From Pseudomonadota bacterium (GTDB lineage: Bacteria > Pseudomonadota > Gammaproteobacteria > Steroidobacterales > Steroidobacteraceae), in the NCBI GenBank assembly GCA_025356815.1, contig JANXQL010000140.1:1-33332 (forward strand): a DNA stretch of 33,332 nt, written 5' to 3'. Positions 25,019-32,800 of the stretch are shown here, in pieces (positions within the stretch are counted from its first letter, which is position 1; every line of letters begins with the position of its first letter). The notes under the pieces are model-generated. The model saw nothing but the letters and a program-made list of their open reading frames with translations, searched no databases and had not been told where the DNA came from. Position numbers and translations under genes: made by a program.

Positions 25019-25486
25019 ATGAAATTCGCGCTTGGCGGCTTGTTGCTCGTCCTCGCCATCATGCCCGCGATGCCCTCCGGTGCCGCCGCGCAGCGACCAG
25101 CGCGGATCCGGGTCGATCAGGCAAGGATCCACGTCGCGGCCACTGGACAGTTCGAGACGTGGGCGTTTGCGACCATCTCGAATTCAGGCAAGGCCGATGC
25201 GCTCGTGGAAGTGCACTCGCCCGATGCCCAGAGCGTCGTGTTGCGGGCTACGACGCTCACCGATGCCGGGCGCAAGACGCGCTCGGTGCTGGCGATCCCG
25301 ATACCGGCCGCCGGCAACCTCGCGCTGTCGCCCGACACCTACTTCATTGCCCTCATCCAGGCCAGGCACGCGTTTCGCCCCGGGGAGACGGTAACTGCCA
25401 CGCTGCGTTTCTCGAGCGGTGAGAGTGTCCCGGTCACGTTCCGCGTCAGCGACGCCGAAGGCGATCCCGCAGACGCTGGCAACTGA
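25019..25486 (+). CDS. PCu(A)C-fold periplasmic protein lacking the copper ligands
   Basis: A 155-residue exported protein (signal peptide residues 1-24, ending GAAA). Residues about 45-143 follow the PCu(A)C copper chaperone family closely: FATISNSGKADALVEVHSP, then IPIPAAGNLALSP, then GETVTATLRFSSGESVPVTFRV. True members hold Cu(I) with H-(M)-x10-M-x21-H-x-M. Aligned to that pattern, this protein has Arg76 and Ala77 for the first His-Met, Thr87 for the second Met, and Phe109 and Ala111 for the last His and Met, so no copper ligand remains. It should therefore not deliver copper by the known mechanism. Start: ATG 25019 with GAGAAG upstream. It is convergent with the TPR gene of the multicopper oxidase region, 22 bases away, separated by a weak CCGGC/GCCGG hairpin (25490-25502). 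Confidence 0.75.
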   Translation: MKFALGGLLLVLAIMPAMPSGAAAQRPARIRVDQARIHVAATGQFETWAFATISNSGKADALVEVHSPDAQSVVLRATTLTDAGRKTRSVLAIPIPAAGNLALSPDTYFIALIQARHAFRPGETVTATLRFSSGESVPVTFRVSDAEGDPADAGN

Positions 25487-25508
25487 TTTCCGGCGCGGCC
25501 GGCGATTG

Positions 25509-26549
25509 TTAATGCCTCTCCAGCCGTGCGATTTCAGCGCCAGCGGCCGTATATTCAGGCTGCGAACGATCGCAACCGGTACGGGCGAGGGTCAGGTGCA
25601 GTCGTGCCTGCTCTGTATCGCCCGCCAGCAGATACCACTCGCCGACCTCGAATTGCGCGGCGCAGGATCTCGCCCGCTGCACGAGTGGGTCGCGGTCGGT
25701 GCTCGCCTGCAGCACTTGTGCAGCTGACAGCCGCCCCGCGAACAGCGCGACGCCCGCAGGCAGGCCCGCCGCCGCGTCACCCTCCCGGGCGATACCCGCA
25801 AGTTCTTCCTGCGCATCGCGGCCGGCACGGCGCAGCGAGATGATCCAGGCGACCGCCGATTCCTGATCTGGCCGCAGGCGGTGCTCCGCCGCAAAATCGA
25901 CTGCCGCGCCCAGGAAATCCCCCCGACAGAAGTGCACATAGCCGCGACCACTAAACGCGTTGGAGTACTTCGGATTCAGCTTCAGCGCCGCTTCGAAGTC
26001 CTGCTCGGCGCGGCCAAGATCCGCCTTCGACAGCCACGCTCGACCGCGCCCGGCAAGTGCCAGCTCAAGGCGTGCAGGCGCAAGCGAAATTGCCCGATCC
26101 AAATCGGCGATCGCGCGATCGCCGTCGCCCTTCATGAGCCAGGCATTGCCCCGGTTTGCCAGCGCCGATGCATAATCCGGCTTCAGGCGGATCGCAGTGT
26201 CGTAGTCGACGAGGGCGCGGTCGACGTCGCCCTGCTGCATGCGCAGGATCGCGCGGCTGTTGTAGGCCGGAAAGGAGCCTTCGTCCGTACGGATGGCCTC
26301 GTCATAATCGGCCGCCGCATGCTCAAGTTCACGCTTGTTGAACCAGGCCAGGCCTCGTCGGGCGAGGAGCGCGGCACGGGACTCGGCGCTGACCTGCGGC
26401 TGCTCCAGCGCCGCGGTGCAGTGAGCGATCGTCAGTTCCGGGCTCTGCGTCGCGCTGCCGCAGTCAGCCGGCGCGGCTGCGCGCGCCCATGCTGCTGCGA
26501 GCACCGGTGCCAATAGACAGCACGCCACCCATGTCGGCAACCTCCTCAC
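25509..26549 (-). CDS. Periplasmic tetratricopeptide-repeat protein
   Basis: A 346-residue exported protein: signal peptide to about residue 26 (AAWARAAA), then a short region with a Cys pair (Cys30, Cys44). About five TPR units follow from residue 60 to 230, for example 'AYNSRAILRMQQGDVDRALVDYDTAIRLKPD' (given only as an illustration of the family pattern: A at 8, G at 8-9, Y/F at 11, A at 20, P at 32). A less regular C-terminal part with two Cys (about 290 and 330) ends the protein. TPRs bind partner proteins, so this may be a scaffold for the neighbouring oxidase proteins. Start: GTG 26549; an AGGAGG inside the first codons could instead serve a GTG at 26528. It is the last gene of the minus-strand run beginning with the multicopper oxidase. 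Confidence 0.8.
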   Translation of the reverse strand: MRRLPTWVACCLLAPVLAAAWARAAAPADCGSATQSPELTIAHCTAALEQPQVSAESRAALLARRGLAWFNKRELEHAAADYDEAIRTDEGSFPAYNSRAILRMQQGDVDRALVDYDTAIRLKPDYASALANRGNAWLMKGDGDRAIADLDRAISLAPARLELALAGRGRAWLSKADLGRAEQDFEAALKLNPKYSNAFSGRGYVHFCRGDFLGAAVDFAAEHRLRPDQESAVAWIISLRRAGRDAQEELAGIAREGDAAAGLPAGVALFAGRLSAAQVLQASTDRDPLVQRARSCAAQFEVGEWYLLAGDTEQARLHLTLARTGCDRSQPEYTAAGAEIARLERH

Positions 26550-26585
26550 GGGCGGTGCCAGGTCAGCGACTCGCGCTGAGTGCTG

Positions 26586-27068
26586 CTACGGCGTCACGCC
26601 GACGACTCGCTGGTAGTCTGCCCGGTTCGTCATCAGGTAGCGCCTATTCGTCGCCGGGTTCATCCCGACGGCCGGCTGACCCGACACGTAGGCATCTCGC
26701 GTCCGCTGGATCGCATCGTCGCGCCGCTGGGCCATGAACGGCTTGGTGGCAGCCGAACTCGGCTTCGCGTCCGGCGCGGGAACTGCAGCGACCGCGGGTC
26801 GTGCTGACATCGCCGCGGCAGCCACGGCCGGCGCCACCGAAGTGCGCGGCGCGGCGCTCGGCACGGTCGCTTCGGCCGTCGGTGCCGACGGTGAGGGCGC
26901 CGCGTAGGCAAACAGCTTCTCGCAGCTGCTGTCGGTGGGGACGTTCGTGAGGGCCACCACGCCTTTCGCATCGCTGCACGAATACATCGCGTTCTCGGCG
27001 CGGGCAGTCGCGCCGACAACGAAGGTCGCGCCCACGGCGAGGAGGGTACCGAGCAATGCCATCTTCAT
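26586..27068 (-). CDS. DUF4124-like exported protein
   Basis: A 160-residue protein with a signal peptide (residues 1-23, ending ATARA). Residues about 26-50 (MYSCSDAKGVVALTNVPTDSSC) resemble the start of DUF4124, a short beta segment with the pattern 'Y-x-D-x-x-G-v-x-x-f-t-d-x-P' found at the head of many periplasmic proteins. Two Cys (about 29 and 47) could form a disulfide. The middle (55-110) is a low-complexity Ala/Pro/Val-rich linker, and the C-terminal 45 residues are polar, ending in 'RRYLMTNRADYQRVVG'. Start: ATG 27068 with GGGAG seven bases upstream; the frame extends further but only across the intergenic region. It is 36 bases before the TPR gene and 85 after the cytochrome fusion. 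Function unknown. Confidence 0.7.
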   Translation of the reverse strand: MKMALLGTLLAVGATFVVGATARAENAMYSCSDAKGVVALTNVPTDSSCEKLFAYAAPSPSAPTAEATVPSAAPRTSVAPAVAAAAMSARPAVAAVPAPDAKPSSAATKPFMAQRRDDAIQRTRDAYVSGQPAVGMNPATNRRYLMTNRADYQRVVGVTP

Positions 27069-27153
27069 GAGAGATCTCCCTGGAGGGACAGAAGCAGGTA
27101 ATCGGCCGCGGGGTGCCCCGGCAGGCCAGCATGGGGTCGAGCGTTCGGCGCTT

Positions 27154-28950
27154 TCACGGCACCGTCCAGTCGCTGTCGGCGACGAGCGTACCTGTGTCGG
27201 TGAAGCGGGTGATGTATGCGCCCTTCGAGGCGAAGCGCTGTCCGGGTCCCAGCGACAGCCGGGGGAACACGGAGGTGCCCTCGCGAACGCCGAAAGCGGT
27301 GCCGGCGAGGCGCAGCGCCTGCAGGCCCGGAGCCTCGACCGAGGTGGGAGTCGCTGCAATGACACCACCGGTCTGCGAGTGTGTGCGTACATGACCCTGC
27401 GTGCTGCTGTAGTACTCGGCCTCCGCGCGTCCCGCTTCGCGACGGCTGATCATGGTCTCTGCGCGCTCAAGCAGGTAGTCGCGATAGAGGTTGTCGAGCA
27501 TCTCGGAAATCGTGTCGGTCAGGAAGGCAAACGAGAAGTACACCTCCGACTGCATGATCTCGTCGACCAGCGGAACATGCCGCTGGTTGAGCCACGACTT
27601 GAAGTAAGCCAGGTTCGCTGCGCGACGCTCGGGCAGTTCGTAGGGATAGACGAGGTGCGCCGTCGCCTTCCAGGACGCCGGCATCGGAATCCGTTCGGCA
27701 CCGCCGAGCACGCCCGAAAAGTAGCTGGCCGCGCGCGGCGCCGGCAAGTCGCCCAGTCGCGCGATCTCCGTCGGATCCAGCCAGAACATGACGGCATCGT
27801 CGCTGGAAAGTGCCGCCAGCGAGGACGACAGCGCGGCCTCCGCCGCGCCGACTAGCGGCTGGTTCTCGACGATAATCCCGGATCCTTCGAGGGCTACTCT
27901 AAGCGCGCTGGCAGCGCCACGGCCAGTCGCGTCGTCACGAAATACCTGCAGCAGTCGCTTCGGCGCGTGCCGCGCGGGGTCGCGTAGCCGCAGCGACAGC
28001 ACCTTCGCCTCCAGCGCCACGCCGCCGCTGAAGTAGATGGAGTACTTCGGCGCGGCGGTCGGAGGCAGCGGCACGCTAGGGAACCAGCAGGGGATCGCGC
28101 GGCGATCGCAGAACGCATCCACCGGCCCCCAGTCCGCGCCGCTAAGGCCCGACAACAGCGCGAAGACAGGCTGCCTGGCGTAGAACTCGTCGAGCTGCTG
28201 CGGCCAGGTGCCTGGTGCCCCGCGCAGCTCCCAGACATCCACCGACCAGTTGCGCTCCGTGCCGAGGACGAGTTCGGCGGCTGAGGTCATGTGATGACGT
28301 GTGCCGTGCCCGGCCACCACCTTGGTGCTGCCGTTCTTCTGCGCCACGATCTTGGTCACCATGTCCGTGAACAGCGCGCGGCGCGCGGCGGGAACATCGG
28401 GCGTGATGACGGTGGCGAAACGGATCGTATCCTTGCTCACCCCGGGGGACCACTCGGTCGACAACCCGCGCAGATAGCCGAGCAACGCACTCATGTCGGT
28501 GTCGTCGAGCTCGTAACGCGGCATCAGCACGTTCATCGGGCGACCATCGACGTGCCGGCCGCTGCGCAGCGCGCGCTTCAACGCTTCTTCACTATACGCA
28601 TCGTGCGCAAGGTTGAAGGCCTTGCCCGAGCGCGGATCCATGGTCGCGATCACCTTGTCGCCGGTACCGAAGAGCGCGTTGCCGGTGACCGGCGGCGCCT
28701 GGATGTCACCTTCGACCCCGCCCATGCCGCTCGGGCGATGGCACTGGGCACAGGCCGCCTGACTGCCGGAGACCACGGCATTGTCCCAGCGGGTCCCCCG
28801 CAGGGAAGTGCCGTCGGAGCGGATCCCCTGTTCGTAGATACGCTTGCCAGCATCGACGTCGTTTGCGGCCGTCGCAGACGCACCGGCGGACAGCGCCAGC
28901 AGGGCGACGAACGCGACGTGCGGCAGCCAGTGCAGCGGTTTGCGAAGCAT
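27154..28950 (-). CDS. Cytochrome c fused to a periplasmic-binding-protein-like domain
   Basis: A 598-residue exported fusion. A signal peptide (residues 1-28) is followed by a mono-haem cytochrome c domain (about 33-140) with CAQCH (67-71) and a Met-rich loop (PMNVLMPRYELDDTDMSALLGYL) typical of class I cytochromes. The remaining about 430 residues resemble type I substrate-binding proteins of the branched-chain amino acid/LivJ kind, with alternating strands and helices such as 'KDTIRFATVITPDVPAARRA' and 'PKYSIYFSGGVALEAKVLSLRLRD'. Start: ATG 28950, although no strong ribosome site is visible. It lies 29 bases after the FKBP gene, so the two are co-transcribed. The fusion could sense or bind a ligand and couple that to electron transfer. 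That is inference; the ligand is unknown. Confidence 0.75.
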   Translation of the reverse strand: MLRKPLHWLPHVAFVALLALSAGASATAANDVDAGKRIYEQGIRSDGTSLRGTRWDNAVVSGSQAACAQCHRPSGMGGVEGDIQAPPVTGNALFGTGDKVIATMDPRSGKAFNLAHDAYSEEALKRALRSGRHVDGRPMNVLMPRYELDDTDMSALLGYLRGLSTEWSPGVSKDTIRFATVITPDVPAARRALFTDMVTKIVAQKNGSTKVVAGHGTRHHMTSAAELVLGTERNWSVDVWELRGAPGTWPQQLDEFYARQPVFALLSGLSGADWGPVDAFCDRRAIPCWFPSVPLPPTAAPKYSIYFSGGVALEAKVLSLRLRDPARHAPKRLLQVFRDDATGRGAASALRVALEGSGIIVENQPLVGAAEAALSSSLAALSSDDAVMFWLDPTEIARLGDLPAPRAASYFSGVLGGAERIPMPASWKATAHLVYPYELPERRAANLAYFKSWLNQRHVPLVDEIMQSEVYFSFAFLTDTISEMLDNLYRDYLLERAETMISRREAGRAEAEYYSSTQGHVRTHSQTGGVIAATPTSVEAPGLQALRLAGTAFGVREGTSVFPRLSLGPGQRFASKGAYITRFTDTGTLVADSDWTVP

Positions 28951-28979
28951 TTTCACGGATAGCACTTTGGCGGCGTTGG

Positions 28980-29666
28980 CTACTTGATGCCCAGCAGTTC
29001 CACCTCGAACAGCAGGACCTGGTTGGGGCCGACGTCGGTTCCCGTGCCGCGGTCGCCGTAGGCCAGGTTTGCCGGGATCGCGATCTGCCATTTCGAGCCG
29101 ACCGCCATCAGCTGCAGTGCCTCCTTGAAGCCCGGGATCATCTGGGCAACGACCAGCTGAGACGGCTTGCCCTCGGCCGAGGCGTCGAACTCGACGCCGC
29201 CGATGAGGGTTCCGCGAAAGTTCACCGATACGGTGTTGTTCAGCATCGGCTTCAGGCCGGAGCCTGCTTTGAGTACCTTGTACTGCAGGCCGGTACTGGT
29301 TGTCGTCACGCCGCTCTTCCTGCCGTTCTCGGCCAGGAATTTCGTGCCCTCTTCCTTGTTGCGCTCGCCGAGGGCGCGGCGATTGAGGACCATGTTCTTG
29401 TGGAGCTCCTGCTGGACGCGGGTCATGACACTACGCAGTTCCTTTTCGCTGACGAGCATCCTCTCGCCGCTCAAGCCGTCCCTGAGGCCACGAATCAGCA
29501 TCTCGACGTCGATCTCGACGTTGTCCTTCTTCAGCGTCCGCCCGGTCTGAGCACCGATGGCATAGCTGTCCTGTTCCTTCTGGTCCTTGAACGGTGAGAC
29601 CTCCCCCGCGAGTGCCCCCGCAGAGGCGCACAAAGCCAGTACAGACAAGATCCATTTCAGTTTCAT
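28980..29666 (-). CDS. FKBP-type peptidyl-prolyl cis-trans isomerase (FkpA/Mip-like)
   Basis: A 228-residue periplasmic or membrane-bound folding helper. The signal peptide spans residues 1-20 (ending ALA). Residues 25-115 form the helical dimerisation domain typical of FkpA and Mip (DSYAIGAQTGRTLKK, then IRGLRDGLSGE). Residues about 122-228 are the FKBP catalytic domain, with VSVNFRGTLIGGVEFDAS, the 'VIPGF'-like MIPGFKEALQLM, IPANLAYGDRG and VLLFEVELL. Start: ATG 29666 with AAGGG about seven bases upstream; the reading to 29696 only adds residues from the inverted-repeat region. It is placed between the giant multicopper oxidase and the cytochrome fusion, so it may help fold those large exported proteins. 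Confidence 0.93.
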   Translation of the reverse strand: MKLKWILSVLALCASAGALAGEVSPFKDQKEQDSYAIGAQTGRTLKKDNVEIDVEMLIRGLRDGLSGERMLVSEKELRSVMTRVQQELHKNMVLNRRALGERNKEEGTKFLAENGRKSGVTTTSTGLQYKVLKAGSGLKPMLNNTVSVNFRGTLIGGVEFDASAEGKPSQLVVAQMIPGFKEALQLMAVGSKWQIAIPANLAYGDRGTGTDVGPNQVLLFEVELLGIK

Positions 29667-29688
29667 CGTCAATCCCTTGATGTAGAAA

Positions 29689-29757
29689 ATCGCCATTCTC
29701 CTGAAGCTTCCGCCGGGAGGCCTGAGGCCTCCCGGCTTGCTTTCAGAGAATGGCGAT
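29689..29757 (-). terminator. Long multi-segment hairpin terminator after the multicopper oxidase gene
   Basis: Three nested stems form one 69-base structure: outer arms ATCGCCATTCTC (29689-29700) and GAGAATGGCGAT (29746-29757) are perfect over 12 bp; middle arms TGAAGC (29702-29707) and GCTTTCA (29739-29745) pair with one bulge; inner arms of 11 bp, GCCGGGAGGCC and GGCCTCCCGGC (29712-29722, 29726-29736), enclose TGA. On the minus strand the outer stem is followed directly by UUUU. It lies 50 bases after the oxidase stop codon and just upstream of the FKBP start. Confidence 0.7.
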
Positions 29758-29806
29758 GCAGTGCCCGAGCCGGTCCGAGTCGCTGACCCGGGCGTTGCAG
29801 CCTACG

Positions 29807-32800
29807 TTATAGCGAGGTCACCGAGTTGCTGTTGCCACTGGCGGTCGAAGTACCGCCCGCATCAACCGCCACCAGGTTGAACCGATAACGACCCGTAGCC
29901 GGCATCGGCAGCGCGATCACCTGCGCGGCTCCCGTGGCCACGACACCCGACTGGACCACCGTGACCGGCCCCCAGGGGATGCCGCCGGTTGTGCGGTACT
30001 GGTAGCTGATCGTGTAGGTGATCGCCGCCGTCTCGGTAGCCGGCAGGGCCGGTACCGTCACGGTCACCTGGTGGTTCGCCGCAGTGTTACCCGCGAGCGA
30101 CACGGTCGGCGTCGTCGGCCGTGACGGCACCGTGGTCGCGGACGTCGCTGCCGACTGCGCCGAGGTTCTTGCCGCCGTGGTCACCGTGAGCGTGAAGCCG
30201 TAGGTGTTGCCCGCGAGCTGACCGGTCTGGCGACGCGTCGTCGTAGTGCCGGTCCAGACCGCCGTGCCGTTGCGATACAGCGTGTAGCTGGTGGCACCGG
30301 TCACTGCCGGCCAGCTCAGAGTCACGCTGGTCGTCGTGACCGCACCCAGCGTCGGCTCGGCAGGAGCCGCCGGGCCGCCCGCGAGGGTAGTCGCATTGAC
30401 ACTGGAGGTGACCGCGCTGCTGGCCGTGGCATTGGTCGCCAGCACCCGGAACGAGTAGCCAGTCGATGCCGTGAGCCCCGAAACCGCCACCGACGTTCCT
30501 GCCGCCGCGACCGTATTGGTGAACGTCCCGGTGGGCCCGTATTGCACGCTGTAGCTCGCAGCACCTCCCGCCGGTGCCGCCCATGACAGGGCCACGCTGG
30601 AGGATGTGATCGTGCCCACCACCGGCACACCCGGCACGGACGGCGCCGTCAGCTGGCTGCCCACGAGGGCCGCCGGACTCACGCCCGAGGCGTTGCGCGC
30701 CTGGATGCTGAGCGTGTAGGTCGTATTACCGGTCAGGCCCGTCAGAGCATCCGTCACCGCAGCAACGTTCACGATCGGGCCACCATTGACCGTCACATCG
30801 TAGCTGGTCGCGTTGGCCGAGGCCGTCCAGCTCGCCGTCAGGGTCGTGGCCGTCACGTTCGTGAAGACCAGGCCCGTGGGCGCTGCCGGAATCCCCGCCA
30901 AAGTCGTCGCGGGCACAGCGGCCGAAGCGATACTGTTGCCCGTGGCATTGGTCGCGACTACCCGGAACGAGTACGGCGTCAACGGCGTCAGGCCCGTCAC
31001 CGTCGCCGAGGTCCCCGCCGCTGCCGGCGTGCTGGTGAACGTCGCAAACCCATCGGTGCTGAACTGCACGGTATAGGTCGCAGCACCTCCCGCCGGTGCC
31101 GCCCATGACAGGGCCACGCTCGAGAACGTGATCGTACCGACAGTCGGGGCGCCCGGCGCATCTGGGAGCGTCAGTAGGGTCGCAGCCGGAATCGGGCCAA
31201 AGGCACTGGCGCCACTGGCGTTGATTGCATCGACCTGAAAGAAGTAGGTCGTGTTGCCAGCAAGCCCTGTCACTACTTGACTGTTCGTGGCAGCGACCGG
31301 CGTGATCGCCGTCCACGGCCCTACAGCGGCCGCACCCTGCTGCAGCTGGTAGCTCGTCGCGCCAGTGACGGCTGACCAGTCACCGGTTGCGCCGGTGCTG
31401 GTGATCGCCGAGAAGGTTAGTGCGCTCGGGGCATCCGGTACCGTCGTCACGGCAGTCGCCGTGGACGGCACGCTATTGGGGCTGGTCACCGTGGCGTTGG
31501 CCGTCGTCGACGACAGCGTGTCGCCCGCGGCCGTGACGGCCGCTACGCGATAGGTGTAGTCCTGCTTGCCGGTAGCCGAATTGGCAACCAGCGTGTAGCT
31601 GTAGCTGGTGCCCGCGGTCAGACCGCCGTCCGTGTAGTTGGTCGTCGCCGCGGTGCTGCCCGTGACGGTACCAACGACCACGCCATCGCGCAGCACGCTG
31701 AAGCTCGCGACATCCGCTGCCCGAACCGGCAGCGTCAGGGTCACCGAGGTGGCCGTGGCGCTTACGAACACCGGCGCGACCGGGGTCGCAGGAACAGGGG
31801 CCGGCACAGCGGTCGCGTCCACGTAGGTCGTCGCGTTGGCCTGCGCGTTGGTCGCGCCCGTGATCGGATTGAGCTGCACCAGGCCAGCGCTCGCCTCAGC
31901 GAACGTCGGGCTGTTTACCGCGACATTATTGCCAGCTGCGCGCTCGACGCGGAATCCAATCTCGTTGTTCGGGTTACCGAGGAACCCGGTCGGAGCAAGA
32001 ATCGGATCATAGGCCGTCAGGACAGCCGGCACCGGAGTCGGATCGGTCCAGGTGACCGTGACGCCGGTCGCGCCGGGCGCCGCGCCACTGACCGCGAATC
32101 CGAGACTCGGAGCCAGTACTTCCTTCGCCTTGAAGATGAACGGACGCATGAAGTCGTTCTCTTCGTGACCGAGGATGTGGCAGTGCCAGACATATTCCGA
32201 ACCGTAGTCGACAGGCGCATTCGTGTACGGCGTGGCCGGTGCACCGCCCGTCGCCGCATCGATCTGCGTGATGCCGTGGTTGTCGGACGGCAGCTGGTTC
32301 GGCGCCGGCTGACGATAGCTGTGCGGCATGCCGAACGGGGTCGGCGGAGCCGTCTTCGCCCGCACCGCGACGATGATGTCCTCCAAGGGGTGCATCTTCA
32401 CGGTTTCCTTCCAGCCCACCTCGTCAGCCGGGATCGGCTTGATCGTGCCATCCCAACCCACGCGGTTGATGACCTGCACATTGATGAAGTGGAAGTGCAC
32501 GGGGTGCGAGTCGACGCCGTTGTGCGTGATCTTCCAGAACTGCGTTTCGCCGTTGGCGATGGTTTCCGTGGCCGGATCGACGTAGGCCAGCGGGATCGTC
32601 GTCTGGATGGTCACGTTCGTGAACGGCAGCTCGACGCCCAGGATCGCGTTCATGCGGCCGTAGTCGTTCTCGAACAGCTCCTGGATCGCCTTGCTTTCCA
32701 CATAGGCGTTGACCGGAAGACCGACCTTAGACTGCACCAGGCCGCCGTTGGCACCCTTGCGGATGTTGGTCAGCGTCGTGAGGCAGGTTGCCGTCGTGCT

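Noticed and set aside
29807-32100. CRISPR or tandem DNA repeats
   Set aside because: The repetition is at the protein level (fibronectin modules); units are 85-90 codons long and diverged, with no spacers.
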